DNA of 64,000 nucleotides from Arenimonas maotaiensis (GCF_014638745.1 NZ_BMFO01000002.1:1-64000), one strand, 5' to 3'; shown: positions 27,962-35,987, numbered from the stretch's first letter. Notes: a model not told the origin generated them from the letters alone. Program-made: numbers and translations.

Positions 27962-28594
27962 TTGGCCAAGCTGTACTTCTACTACTCGACCATGAACGCC
28001 GGCAAGACCACGACCTTGCTGCAGAGCGCGTACAACTACCACGAGCGCGGCATGCGCACCTTGATCCTGACGCCGAAGCTGGACCACCGCGCCGGCGTCG
28101 GCGTGGTCGCCTCGCGCATCGGGCTGAAGGCCAACGCGATGACCTTCACCGGCGACGACGACCTGGCCACGCTCACCCGCCAGGCGCTGGCGGCCAAGGG
28201 CAAGATCGACTGCGTGCTGGTCGACGAAGCGCAGTTCCTGAGCAAGGCCCAGGTCTGGCAACTGACCGAAGTGGTCGACGCGCTCGGCATTCCGGTGCTG
28301 GCCTACGGCCTGCGCACCGATTTCCGCGGCGAGCTGTTCGAAGGCAGCCAGTACCTGCTGGCCTGGGCCGACAACCTGGTGGAGCTGAAGACCATCTGCC
28401 ACACCGGCCGCAAGGCCAATATGGTGGTGCGCGTGGACGAACACGGCCGCGCGGTGACCGACGGCCCGCAGGTCGAGGTCGGCGGCAACGAGCGTTACGT
28501 GTCGGTGTCGCGCCCGGAGTTCAAGAAGATCATGGCCGGCGAAAGCGCCATCGAACTGCAGCAGGCGGTATTGCCGCTCGACCAGGGCGACTGA
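27962..28594 (+). CDS. tdk: Thymidine kinase
   Basis: The enzyme salvages thymidine to dTMP with ATP. The P-loop STMNAGKTT (9-17), the Walker-B-like LVDEAQFL with the catalytic Glu, and [23 protein letters not shown] are diagnostic. The start is a TTG at 27962, the only start near the P-loop, with GAGGA upstream. The cysteines that hold the lasso zinc in most bacterial type-II kinases are replaced: HTGRKA appears where a CxxC stretch is usual, and YVSVSRPEF where YVSVCR is usual. The 210-residue length is normal. Confidence 0.93.
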   Translation: MAKLYFYYSTMNAGKTTTLLQSAYNYHERGMRTLILTPKLDHRAGVGVVASRIGLKANAMTFTGDDDLATLTRQALAAKGKIDCVLVDEAQFLSKAQVWQLTEVVDALGIPVLAYGLRTDFRGELFEGSQYLLAWADNLVELKTICHTGRKANMVVRVDEHGRAVTDGPQVEVGGNERYVSVSRPEFKKIMAGESAIELQQAVLPLDQGD

Positions 28595-28660
28595 ACCCGC
28601 TGCTGGCCGGTTCCGGCCGCCTGCGCCATAATCGGGCCGTATCCGCCTGCGGAGTGGCCG

Positions 28661-29281
28661 ATGTTCCGAGACCGCCAAGACGCCGCCGAACGGCTGGCCG
28701 GCGCGCTGGCGCCGTACGCCGGCCGGCATCCGCTGATCCTGGCCATTCCGCGCGGCGCGGTGCCGATGGCGCGCATCCTAGCCGAGCGCCTGGGCGGCGA
28801 GTTCGATGTGGTGCTGGTGCGCAAGATCGGCTCGCCGTTCAATCCCGAAGTCGCGGTCGGTGCGGTCGATGAGGCCGGCCAGGTCTATGTGGCGCCGCAC
28901 GCGGCGGCACACGGCGCCGACGCCGCCTATCTGGACGAGGAGGCGCGGGTGCAGCGCCGGCTGATGGCCGCACGCCGCGCGCGCTACACCCCGGCGCGCG
29001 CGCCGATCGAGCCCGCCGGCCGCACGGTGATCGTGGTCGACGACGGCTTGGCCACCGGCGCCACGATGATCGCGGCGTTGCGCGCGGTAAAGGCACGGCA
29101 TCCGAAGGAATTGCTCGGCGCGGTGCCGGTGGCGGCCGCCGAGTCGCTGGCCGCGGTGCGCGCGATGGGCTTCACCTGCGTCTGCCTGCACACGCCCGAG
29201 GATTTCGGCAGCGTCGGCGCCTATTACCGGGCGTTTCCGCAGGTGGACGACGACGAGGTGGTGGCGCTGCTGTCGGGCTGA
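28661..29281 (+). CDS. Phosphoribosyltransferase family protein
   Basis: The 206-residue protein has the PRPP-binding loop TVIVVDDGLATGATM (122-136) and a second conserved segment AIPRGAVPMARILAERLGGEFDVVLVRKIG near the start. This is the pattern of stand-alone phosphoribosyltransferases often annotated near erythromycin-esterase or dienelactone-hydrolase proteins. The substrate base is not known. A CATAAT box 30 bases upstream may be its -10 element. It is convergent with the next gene. Confidence 0.82.
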   Translation: MFRDRQDAAERLAGALAPYAGRHPLILAIPRGAVPMARILAERLGGEFDVVLVRKIGSPFNPEVAVGAVDEAGQVYVAPHAAAHGADAAYLDEEARVQRRLMAARRARYTPARAPIEPAGRTVIVVDDGLATGATMIAALRAVKARHPKELLGAVPVAAAESLAAVRAMGFTCVCLHTPEDFGSVGAYYRAFPQVDDDEVVALLSG

Positions 29282-29285
29282 ACGC

Positions 29286-29747
29286 TTACAGCCAGCGCCG
29301 CACGCGCGTGCGGTAGGCGTCGAACCCGGCGCCGAACAGGCGCGCGAGCATGCGTTCTTCCGGAATGATCTGGAAGCGGGTGATGAACGCCACGAACAGC
29401 GCCACCCCGAGCCAGGCCAGCGGCGCGTCCAGATACAGCGCCCACGCCGTCAGGAAGCAGGTCATGCCCACATACATCGGGTTGCGGGTGATGCGGTACA
29501 CGCCGTCGCATACCAGCGCGCTGGCTTTCTCCGGATGCAGCGGATTGACCGTGGTGCGCCGGCGCCGGAAGGCGTACAGGCCGGCGAAATCGAAACCGAT
29601 GCCGGCCAGCACCAACGCCGCGATCAGCGTCCAGTTCAGCGCCGCCGGCAAGGCCAGCTGCAGGGTGTTGGCGTCGATCCACGCCATCAGCGCGCCGCAC
29701 AGCAAGGCCACCAACGGCGGCGGGACTTTCGTTTCCAGGCGCTGCAT
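29286..29747 (-). CDS. Isoprenylcysteine carboxyl methyltransferase (ICMT)-like membrane protein
   Basis: The small integral membrane protein has 153 residues and four hydrophobic helices. It carries the family signature DGVYRITRNPMYVGMTCFL and the end segment IIPEERMLARLFGAGFDAYRTRVRRWL. Bacterial members (PEMT/ICMT-like, sometimes called NnrU or MddA-like) methylate lipids or thiols using SAM. The substrate here is not known. It is followed by sodC on the same strand, 21 bases away. Confidence 0.85.
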   Translation of the reverse strand: MQRLETKVPPPLVALLCGALMAWIDANTLQLALPAALNWTLIAALVLAGIGFDFAGLYAFRRRRTTVNPLHPEKASALVCDGVYRITRNPMYVGMTCFLTAWALYLDAPLAWLGVALFVAFITRFQIIPEERMLARLFGAGFDAYRTRVRRWL

Positions 29748-29768
29748 GGCGCGGGCCTTGACGGAGGC

Positions 29769-30287
29769 TTATTCGATGACGCCGCAGGCGATGCGCGCGC
29801 CGCCGCCGCCCAGCGGCGCCGGATGGTCGGCGTGGTTGTCGCCGCCGGCATGCACCATCAGCGCACGGCCGCTCAGGTCGGCGGCTTTCAGGCGCGGCGC
29901 CAACACCGGCTGCGTGGCCGAACCTTCGGCGTCCACGTACAGCGCCGGCAAATCGCCGCGGTGGCCGTCGCCCCAGGGCGAATCGTGGGTGCCGCTCTTG
30001 TCCGGATCCCAATGGCCGCCGGCGGCCAAGGCCGCGACCGGCTTGCCGTCTTTATCTTTCGGTGCGCAGCTCGGGTTTTCGTGCAGATGGAAGCCGTGCA
30101 GACCCGGTGGCAGACCGCGCAGCTGCGGCGTCAGCACCAGGCCGTAGGCGCTGTCCTGCGCGTTGACCTCGCCGATCCAGGCGTGCTTGCCGTCGGCGTC
30201 CACCAGATCCATCGGAACCACGCGTTCGGCGGCGTGCACGGCGGTGCCCGCGCTTGCGAGCAGGAAGGCGGTAAGCAGGGATTTCAT
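29769..30287 (-). CDS. sodC: Periplasmic copper/zinc superoxide dismutase
   Basis: SodC converts superoxide to hydrogen peroxide and oxygen in the periplasm. A signal peptide ([20 protein letters not shown]) is followed by a 152-residue mature enzyme. The metal ligands are in GFHLHE (His67, His69), GGHWDP (His92), His101 and His109, Asp112 and His146. The structural disulphide is Cys74-Cys168. GAGG precedes the start. It is divergent from none, and probably the first gene of a two-gene unit with the ICMT gene. Confidence 0.96.
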   Translation of the reverse strand: MKSLLTAFLLASAGTAVHAAERVVPMDLVDADGKHAWIGEVNAQDSAYGLVLTPQLRGLPPGLHGFHLHENPSCAPKDKDGKPVAALAAGGHWDPDKSGTHDSPWGDGHRGDLPALYVDAEGSATQPVLAPRLKAADLSGRALMVHAGGDNHADHPAPLGGGGARIACGVIE

Positions 30288-30365
30288 GGGCGTCCTCCAA
30301 GCGGGAATTCACGTTCCCATAGCCTAACGGATTTGCCCGGCGCGCGCGTCAAGGACGCGTGCGGC

Positions 30366-30716
30366 TCAACCCATCGCCAGACCGAGCAGGATGATCGACA
30401 TGCTGCCGACCAGAGTGACCGCCGAAAGCACGGTGCCGACGATGGCCAGGGTCTTGTTGCGGTTCTGCTGCACCAGGCCGCCGATGCCCAGGCCGAGGCC
30501 GAGCAGGGCCGCGCCCATGAAGCCGACCAGGAACAGGCCGATCAGAATCGCTTCCGGCGAGTTCTCGTCCATGCCGCCGGGCGTGGCCGATTCCACCATG
30601 CCGGCCAGCATGATCAGCACGAAGATGGCCAGGGCCGAGACGATGGACAGGATCAGGGAGGCGATGCCAAGGCCGGACTGGCCCGGCGCAACGGTCGGCG
30701 CGGTTTGGTTTTCCAT
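30366..30716 (-). CDS. Small DUF4190-like membrane protein
   Basis: The 116-residue protein has a short Gly/Pro-rich N-terminus (MENQTAPTVAPGQSGLG). Three membrane segments follow, with SLILSIVSALAIFVLIML and LLGLGLGIGGLVQQNRNKTLAIVGTVLS. The pattern 'glycine, then a helix, then VQQNRNK' is that of the DUF4190/YedC type of membrane protein. Function is unknown. It stands alone. Confidence 0.75.
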   Translation of the reverse strand: MENQTAPTVAPGQSGLGIASLILSIVSALAIFVLIMLAGMVESATPGGMDENSPEAILIGLFLVGFMGAALLGLGLGIGGLVQQNRNKTLAIVGTVLSAVTLVGSMSIILLGLAMG

Positions 30717-30793
30717 GGGTTCTATTCTTGTAATGGTGGATGTATTCCCCTGCCGCCATTACAGCCCGAACCGGCAGGGCCGTCAATCCTGAC

Positions 30794-31213
30794 TCAGAAC
30801 GGAAGGCTGTCCTGCCATTCGTCCACCAGCTGCAGCCGGCCGTGCACGGATTCCGCCAGTGCATGCAAGGCCGCGCGCACCGCGGGCGATTCGACCAGCG
30901 CATCGCTGATCGAACCGGTGGCGCCGGTCAGGCTCAACACCCATTGCCCGTTGTCTTCGCGCAGGGCGGTCCAGAACGCGCCGACGGCGATCTTGCCGGG
31001 TGCAGCCGGCATATCCGGATGTTCGCGCCGGAAGGCGCGCAGCCAGTCGTCCGGTTCGAACGCAAGGCTCAGGCCGTGTTCGCTACCCAGTTCGGCTAGC
31101 AACCTCTGCAGATCCGCGCCGTCACTGGGCGCGCACAGCGCAGCCAAGGCCGCCGCCAGCGTCGGCAGTTCGGCGCCGTTGAAGCGCAATTCACAAGTGA
31201 GGATGCGTGACAT
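30794..31213 (-). CDS. Conserved hypothetical protein
   Basis: The 139-residue soluble protein has no signal peptide and no motif I recognise. It opens ILTCELRFNGAELPTLAAAL. Its codon use follows the neighbourhood and no other frame fits better. It lies downstream of a GNAT gene on the same strand with a 30-base gap. Function is unknown. Confidence 0.6.
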   Translation of the reverse strand: MSRILTCELRFNGAELPTLAAALAALCAPSDGADLQRLLAELGSEHGLSLAFEPDDWLRAFRREHPDMPAAPGKIAVGAFWTALREDNGQWVLSLTGATGSISDALVESPAVRAALHALAESVHGRLQLVDEWQDSLPF

Positions 31214-31243
31214 GGTCCAGTATCGCCCGCCGCGTGTCGCGGC

Positions 31244-31765
31244 TCAATGCCCGGGTAGCGGCCTGATCATCAGCACGTCGCGCTGCGGGTCTTCGCCCAG
31301 CACGAACACATGCTCGCCGACCTCGGTGAAGCCGCATTTGCGGTAGAACGCGATGGCGCGCGGATTGTGCTCCCACACGCCGAGCCAGACCGCGTCGGCG
31401 TTTTGCCGGCGCAGCTCGCCGGTGCAGGCGTCCATCAATGCTTGCGCCAGGCCTTTGCCGTGCCAGTCGTCGGCCACATACAGGCGCTGGATCTCGCCCG
31501 CGCGCGTGGCCGTGATGCAGCCCGGCGCATGGCCCATGCGCAGCTGCGCGAACGCCACCAGCCGGCCGTTGTGCTCGGCCACCAGGATGTGCAGCGCCGG
31601 GTCTTCCAGCTCTTCGCGTTGGATGTGCTCGCCGTAGCTGAGCCGGCAGTGCATGTCCATGTTCTCGGCGCAGTTGCTGGCGCCGAAGGTGGAACGGAAC
31701 GTGGCTTCCTGCAGCTCGGCCAGGGCTTTGGCGTCGGCGGCAACGGCGGGGCGGATATGGGACAT
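31244..31765 (-). CDS. GNAT family N-acetyltransferase
   Basis: The 173-residue acetyltransferase opens SHIRPAVAADAKALAELQEATF. Its acetyl-CoA loop is IQRLYVADDWHGKGLAQALMD and the final motif is NPRAIAFYRKCGFTEVGEHVF. These phrases fit the RimI/PhnO-like general GNATs. The start at 31765 is one base after the preceding gene's stop, so it is translated together with the small monooxygenase-like gene upstream. The substrate is not known. Confidence 0.87.
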   Translation of the reverse strand: MSHIRPAVAADAKALAELQEATFRSTFGASNCAENMDMHCRLSYGEHIQREELEDPALHILVAEHNGRLVAFAQLRMGHAPGCITATRAGEIQRLYVADDWHGKGLAQALMDACTGELRRQNADAVWLGVWEHNPRAIAFYRKCGFTEVGEHVFVLGEDPQRDVLMIRPLPGH

Positions 31766-31766
31766 G

Positions 31767-32105
31767 TCAGTGTCCGGCGCGTTCGCGGCTGTTGGGCGTG
31801 ATGTGCGCGATATGACCGTCGCCGTAGGAGCGCAGCACCTCCGACACCACCACATGGTAGCCCGCGTACCAACGCGCGTACTGGCGCTTGGCCTCCTGGT
31901 GTGCCGGATGCGTCGAGAACGCGCGTAGCGTGTCCAGGTCGGTCCAGTAATAGTTGGCGCAGCGGCGCGAACCGTCCGCGTTCTGCCAGGACTCCACGCC
32001 CAGATAGCCCGGCAGGGCGACGGCCGCGGCTTCGATGAGGTCGTTGAGCCGGTGGAATTCGGCGTCGTAGGTGCCGGGCTCCCAGATGAACGATGCGCAA
32101 TACAT
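31767..32105 (-). CDS. Antibiotic-biosynthesis-monooxygenase (ABM) domain protein
   Basis: The 112-residue protein is a ferredoxin-fold ABM-like protein, opening YCASFIWEPGTYDAEFHRLN. It contains the family sequence GYLGVESWQNADGSRRCANYYW, and HPAHQEAKRQYARWYAGYHV near the end. Such proteins include heme-degrading enzymes and dimeric stress proteins; the role here is not known. A GGAGGA site supports the ATG at 32105, and the longer reading upstream has no good start. It is the first gene of a pair with the GNAT gene. Confidence 0.83.
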   Translation of the reverse strand: MYCASFIWEPGTYDAEFHRLNDLIEAAAVALPGYLGVESWQNADGSRRCANYYWTDLDTLRAFSTHPAHQEAKRQYARWYAGYHVVVSEVLRSYGDGHIAHITPNSRERAGH

Positions 32106-32178
32106 GGATTGTCCTCCGGCGGCCAAATCGGCGCCTCTCGCCATTAAATGCGAGCCGAGGCGCCCGGTCAATCCATGC

Positions 32179-32478
32179 TCAGCGTTTGGCGGCGCGGGCC
32201 TGCGGCCGGCGTTTGCCGAGCACATCGGCCATGCGCGTCTGCCAGCCCGGACCGCTGGCTTTCCAGGCCAGAAGCACCGACTCGGGCAAACGGATGGTGA
32301 CTTGCCGGCGCGGATCGGCGGCGAGCGGCCGACCGGCGCGTTTGAAGCGGCCGCGCGCCAACATATCCTCGTCGAGTTCGGGCAGTTCGGCGTATTCGCC
32401 GGAACGGACGCGATGCACGTCCACGCGCCGCAGGTCAGACTTCAAGGAAGGCGCCGATGCGGTTTTTTTCACGTTCAT
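32179..32478 (-). CDS. brnA: BrnA family antitoxin
   Basis: BrnA neutralises the BrnT ribonuclease and, with it, represses the operon. The 99-residue protein has a variable acidic N-terminus. A ribbon-helix-helix type C-terminal region follows, with RRQVTIRLPESVLLAWKAS, GPGWQTRMADVL and a basic tail. The phrase 'pGWQTRmn..L' is the BrnA signature. It begins inside the 3' end of brnT (overlap of 44 bases), so translation is coupled. Its downstream neighbour is the ABM gene. Confidence 0.9.
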   Translation of the reverse strand: MNVKKTASAPSLKSDLRRVDVHRVRSGEYAELPELDEDMLARGRFKRAGRPLAADPRRQVTIRLPESVLLAWKASGPGWQTRMADVLGKRRPQARAAKR

Positions 32479-32710
32479 TGGCTTTCCTCATGCTGAAGAT
32501 ATGACGAACCTCGCCGCGCTGCGTGTAGCCGACCACCACCAGGCGGCCGGCCAGCGAGCCAAAGCACAGCATGCGCGTTTCGCCGTAATCTCGGCGGGTG
32601 TCCTCGACCTCGAACGTCAGCCCCGCGAACACCTCGGGCGCATCCTTGAAATCGAGTCCGCGCTCGTCCAGCGTCTTCCGGCGTTTGGCCGGATCATAGC
32701 TGACGCGCAT
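32435..32710 (-). CDS. brnT: BrnT family toxin (ribonuclease)
   Basis: BrnT is a RelE-like mRNA-degrading toxin. The 91-residue sequence opens RVSYDPAKRRKTLDERGLDF. It contains RMLCFGSLAGRLVVVGYTQRGEVRHIFSMRKANEREK, the fold and basic residues expected for BrnT. The reading starts at an ATG that lies five bases after a -10 box, so the message may have no leader. The toxin comes first and the antitoxin second, the usual brnT-brnA order. Confidence 0.91.
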   Translation of the reverse strand: MRVSYDPAKRRKTLDERGLDFKDAPEVFAGLTFEVEDTRRDYGETRMLCFGSLAGRLVVVGYTQRGEVRHIFSMRKANEREKNRIGAFLEV

Positions 32711-32715
32711 GGTTT

Positions 32716-32744
32716 ATTGTAACTACAGAAAATGGCCGCATCAA
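32716..32744 (-). promoter_or_regulatory. Sigma-70 promoter of brnTA
   Basis: On the minus strand TTGATG (-35) and TACAAT (-10) are 17 bases apart. The -10 ends five bases before the brnT ATG, so transcription would begin at about the start codon. Confidence 0.7.
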
Positions 32745-32853
32745 GCCTCCGCAGACAAGTCGCCGGCCGGCGGATGCCGGCGCGGATCGTATCTGGGAAT
32801 TTCAGGCCGGATGCGGGTTCCGGTCTATCGGAGAATTCGGATTCGGGGCTCGG

Positions 32854-33273
32854 TCAGGCCGCCAGCGCGGCGAATAGCAGTTGCCAGGCCCAGAACAGGC
32901 CGATGCCCATTTGCACTGCGAACGCGCTGAAGCGCACGGTGACCGCCACCGGGCTGACGGATGCCAGATGCACCAGCGATTGGATCATGCGGCTGGCCAT
33001 GAACACATACGCCAGCGGGTCGGTGATGCGGGTTTGGTCGGTGGCGATGGCCACCAGCAACAGTCCGCCGAACACCGGCAGGCTTTCCACGCAGTTGGCG
33101 TGCGCCCGTGCCAGGCGTTGCATGAAGGGCGACAGGCCGGCGTTGTCGGACGTGAAGCCGTTGGCTGGCACTTTGCCGCGCACCACCAGTTGCGAACGGA
33201 TGATTTCCATGAGCAGCAGAAGCAATAACGCCCAAGTTATAAAGCCGGTTAGGACGATTAGGCTTGAAGACAT
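32854..33273 (-). CDS. MAPEG family membrane protein
   Basis: The 139-residue protein has four membrane helices. The opening helix is SLIVLTGFITWALLLLLLMEI. The conserved middle is MQRLARAHANCVESLPVFGGLLLVA, where the RAHxN-E motif is the glutathione-binding signature of the MAPEG family (microsomal glutathione transferase-like). Bacterial members detoxify hydroperoxides or electrophiles. It sits at the edge of the AT-rich stretch but has normal GC itself. Confidence 0.85.
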   Translation of the reverse strand: MSSSLIVLTGFITWALLLLLLMEIIRSQLVVRGKVPANGFTSDNAGLSPFMQRLARAHANCVESLPVFGGLLLVAIATDQTRITDPLAYVFMASRMIQSLVHLASVSPVAVTVRFSAFAVQMGIGLFWAWQLLFAALAA

Positions 33274-33307
33274 TGATTATTCCTGTCGAAACTATTTTTT
33301 CGAAAAA

Positions 33308-33658
33308 TTATCGGGATACGGTGCTGACGCCACCGCTACCGCTTGAAAGACCGAGAATAAATCCTAAGTAATAGAAAAGTCCGGTATTTGGCCTGCCTAT
33401 TATTTGAATGTCCTCAAATACATGGATATCAAAAAGTGACAGTACCCAAGAAATTATGTTTGCGGCCAATGAAAAGGGAAATATAAATCCATGCCAAATT
33501 CCCCAAAAGAATCCATATGGGTCATAGATTGCATCGGGTGTATAGTGACTAGCGCAGCCTGAGATAATGAGAATTGAGATAAGGATAGTAATTTGATACG
33601 AGTACGATTTTTTTAATTTGGGTGAATTATTTGAGCTGGACAGATCAGTAAAGGCCAT
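33308..33658 (-). CDS. AT-rich putative lipoprotein with membrane segments
   Basis: The product of 116 residues carries ILISILIISGCASHYTPD, a lipobox-like stretch (ISGC), then PYGFFWGIWHGFIFPFSLAANIISWVL, a membrane segment conserved in proteins of unknown role. The end is LGLSSGSGGVSTVSR. I prefer the ATG at 33658 (GAGGG upstream) to the one at 33694. Base composition is far richer in A and T than the surrounding chromosome, which suggests recent transfer. It follows the next gene on the same strand after about 85 bases. Confidence 0.7.
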   Translation of the reverse strand: MAFTDLSSSNNSPKLKKSYSYQITILISILIISGCASHYTPDAIYDPYGFFWGIWHGFIFPFSLAANIISWVLSLFDIHVFEDIQIIGRPNTGLFYYLGFILGLSSGSGGVSTVSR

Positions 33659-33743
33659 TTGACTTACCCTCGGATTCCTTTGATGATTAATCATTCTGCT
33701 TTATGAACCATATTTTCTATACGAAATGTTGTGGATAAAATGC

Positions 33744-34934
33744 CTAAGGGTAAGCAAGCTCTAATCCTTGCCGGTGGTCATCAGAAATTGAATCAATCAA
33801 GGATTGTAGCCAAGATAGAAAATTAGGCCAGGTATTTAACGAATAGATTTTGGTTCCATAACGACTTGGAATGTTAATTCGTCCATCTGCAAGTATGGCT
33901 GCCATAGGTTGGTCTACTAACATTACATCTACAAATGGTGAGTAAATAGATACGTGTTTTACATCATTTAGAAATCCCGAAAGTCTTCGTTTAGATTCTT
34001 CCAGGTTCTGGTAAGCGCCATTTCTTACTTGCTCTCGAAGAACTGCAAAGATTCGCGAAGATAACCATTCATTTGGAATGTTTGCAAAGTGGTCAGATCT
34101 AAAGAAATCATCAATTTGTTTATATTTTTCACCAATCCCGATATTTTTGGGTAATGCTTGAAACAAATTCTGAACAACCATCGACGAAATTGGTGAATCA
34201 AATAATGCGTTGTGGTCGCCTCTCGCTATCCTGGTTAGGTATTCATAATAAGTGTTGAGATAAATCTTTGCCGAATCACGCCTTTCAATTTCAACGTGGT
34301 CATAGAAAGATTCTTTAGATTTTCGCCATGCAGGAAAAACAGATTTAATTAGGCTTTCTACGCTTTGATTTTTGAGATTACGAATTTGCTCAATATCTCC
34401 CCTGTACTCTCTAATGTCGATACGAAAGTAATCTTCCCAGTGATTAATGTCTGAACGAATTGCCAATCGTCGATCAGGATGAAAGTCGCTGGGTTGATTC
34501 TGAACAAATGATTCGAATGCTTTTAGAATTTGGTCATGCTCTACTCGATAACTTGGCTCGAACTGATGGCCGCGTGATGTTGCCTTAATAAATTGCATTA
34601 AATCATCTTTATTGCGACCATCAAATCCTCGCCATTGGTGTGTTTCATCTTCATGTATTGAAGAAAATGGGGCTATCAAAACTTGGCTTGAAGTGGCGCG
34701 TTTGATTAATTCTGCTGCCTCTAGAAATCTAGAGTCTCGCTCACGAAATGCGGCGCTAAAAAAGAATTGGTCTAGATAAATGATTTTCTTGCGTAGTGGT
34801 GGAAGAGGAATGTTTTCGGAGTAATCGCAAAACATACATCCTCGTAACAAATGATTTGACTGAACCATGACATTACCGAATGAATCTTGGTTTTTGCACT
34901 GTGGACAGGAGCCAATCACTCTTGTAACCAACAT
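33744..34934 (-). CDS. AT-rich zinc-ribbon protein with possible PIN-like nuclease fold
   Basis: The 396-residue protein is not recognised as a named family. A zinc ribbon is clear at the N-terminus: CPQC (10-13) and CMFC (33-36). A strand-like KIIYLDQFFFSAAF (50-63) comes next, then HEDE (94-97) and, near the end, YSPFVDVMLVDQPMAAIL (331-348) followed by GTKIYSLNTWPNFLSWL. Acidic residues at the ends of predicted strands (Asp55, Glu95/Glu97, Asp336/Asp341) fit a PIN-like metal-dependent nuclease, but the assignment is an inference. GGAG lies before the ATG. GC is very low against its neighbours, a sign of transfer. A promoter block like that of the gene at 35334 lies upstream. Confidence 0.65.
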   Translation of the reverse strand: MLVTRVIGSCPQCKNQDSFGNVMVQSNHLLRGCMFCDYSENIPLPPLRKKIIYLDQFFFSAAFRERDSRFLEAAELIKRATSSQVLIAPFSSIHEDETHQWRGFDGRNKDDLMQFIKATSRGHQFEPSYRVEHDQILKAFESFVQNQPSDFHPDRRLAIRSDINHWEDYFRIDIREYRGDIEQIRNLKNQSVESLIKSVFPAWRKSKESFYDHVEIERRDSAKIYLNTYYEYLTRIARGDHNALFDSPISSMVVQNLFQALPKNIGIGEKYKQIDDFFRSDHFANIPNEWLSSRIFAVLREQVRNGAYQNLEESKRRLSGFLNDVKHVSIYSPFVDVMLVDQPMAAILADGRINIPSRYGTKIYSLNTWPNFLSWLQSLIDSISDDHRQGLELAYP

Positions 34935-34993
34935 TTTTTGTATTCTCCGTTTAGATCTTAGGCGAGAGGCTATAACAGATAGTCTAGAAGGCC

Positions 34994-35021
34994 ATTAAAC
35001 CACCCCAAATGTTTGGGTCAA
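34994..35021 (-). promoter_or_regulatory. Sigma-70 promoter for the AT-rich gene (shared block, copy 1)
   Basis: On the minus strand TTGACC (35016-35021) and TTTAAT (34994-34999) are 16 bases apart. The surrounding block (TGAGAAT...GGTTGAC...GGGTGGTTTAAT) is repeated with variation at 35988-36015. It lies 60 bases before the start codon. Confidence 0.65.
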
Positions 35022-35043
35022 CCAGAATAATTCTCAGTTGAAT

Positions 35044-35204
35044 TAGATAATCCCACCAATCAACCCCGCCGCAATCAGCACTAACAACGTCGACACCACA
35101 TTCTGCACGCCGCTATAGGTGACTTTGGGCAGCAGGTGCGTGCCGGCGATGGCGCCTAGCATGGCGGCCAGCATAGCCGCCAACACCAGCGGCCAACGTT
35201 CTCA
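35044..35204 (-). pseudogene. C-terminal fragment of a TauE/SafE (TSUP) family permease
   Basis: A minus-strand frame of about 52 codons runs from near 35201 to a TAA at 35044-35046. It encodes WPLVLAAMLAAMLGAIAG, then LLPKVTYSGVQNVVSTLL and a last membrane helix, which is the C-terminal end of the TSUP sulfite/sulfonate exporter family. A stop codon lies just upstream in the same frame and no start is present. It is therefore a remnant whose 5' part was lost, probably when the neighbouring material moved in. Confidence 0.7.
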
Positions 35205-35249
35205 AATAGGGACCGCAATAGGGACGGAGGTGCCTCCATCCCCGATGTG

Positions 35250-35296
35250 TCAGGTCTGGCAATGCCCGCACCACGCCCCGGCGCGGTTGTTCAGGC
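35250..35296. repeat. Duplicated mutM 3' end (copy 2)
   Basis: These 47 bases are identical to 36028-36074, which form the last 15 codons and stop of mutM. Outside the identical core, similarity fades over the next 20-30 bases. The two copies are direct repeats 778 bp apart and enclose the gene at 35334-35981. Confidence 0.92.
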
Positions 35297-35333
35297 TCGG
35301 CTCGGCAACGCATGTCAGGGTGGCGGCGGGGTG

Positions 35334-35981
35334 CTAGCGGGCCAGGTATTGTTCCGAATAGAACTGCCGAAGGAATTCCACGGTCTCCTTACGGCTCATG
35401 CCGCCCCTGCGGGCCAGCGATTCCTCCAGCGCCTTGCGGTATTCCTCGGTCTTCTGGAACTCGGCAAACTTGCGTGCGCGGTAGGCTTCGAACTCGGCGC
35501 GGCTGAGCGACAGCGCCTCCAGCACGCGTCCGGCGCGGATTCGGTAGATGCGGTAATGCGAATACGTGGAGGCGTAGCCCATGTGCACGTATTCTTCCAT
35601 CTCGCCGTCAGGAATGATCAGCGCGCCGGTATACCATTCGGCGGGAGCCGGAACGGCCGGAACGAAATCCGCTGAAACGCTCCGTACGCCATACTGCTTG
35701 CTGACCTCGTCGTAGGTGGAGATTTTCACATCCGTCAGCAGCAGGCCGCCGTCGCGGATTTCCCAGGACGCCACGTAGCCACGCCAGTTGGCGGTGCTGC
35801 GCGTGGCGTCGGTCGGCGGGTTCCAATCGACCAGCTTCGGGTTCTGGCTGAGTGGATTGGTGTTCAGCGCATAGTCTTTGCCGTCGATCCGGATGGAGTC
35901 GGGAATCTGGGCGGTGGCATGGACGGCTTGGCCGAGAACAAGGCCAAGCAATAGGGCGAGGGTTTGGATGAGTGGGCGCAC
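35334..35981 (-). CDS. Secreted hypothetical protein in a mutM-adjacent unit
   Basis: The 215-residue product has a signal peptide (MRPLIQTLALLLGLVLGQAVHATAQ). The mature part opens IPDSIRIDGKDYALNTNPLSQNP and contains NWRGYVASWEIRDGGLLLTDV, a beta-rich stretch. A charged helical tail with Arg/Glu repeats closes it. I do not recognise the family. The GTG start sits about 7 bases after a -10 box, so the message may be leaderless. The gene is framed by duplicate mutM 3' ends, a sign that it was inserted as a unit. Confidence 0.7.
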   Translation of the reverse strand: MRPLIQTLALLLGLVLGQAVHATAQIPDSIRIDGKDYALNTNPLSQNPKLVDWNPPTDATRSTANWRGYVASWEIRDGGLLLTDVKISTYDEVSKQYGVRSVSADFVPAVPAPAEWYTGALIIPDGEMEEYVHMGYASTYSHYRIYRIRAGRVLEALSLSRAEFEAYRARKFAEFQKTEEYRKALEESLARRGGMSRKETVEFLRQFYSEQYLAR

Positions 35982-35987
35982 TAACCG

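Noticed and set aside
28605-28620. Terminator after tdk
   Set aside because: There is a GGCCG/CGGCC hairpin but no T-run, so I do not call it.
30322-30328. GCCTAAC word before sodC as an attC end
   Set aside because: No partner GTTAGGC and no inner arms within 150 bases; chance match.
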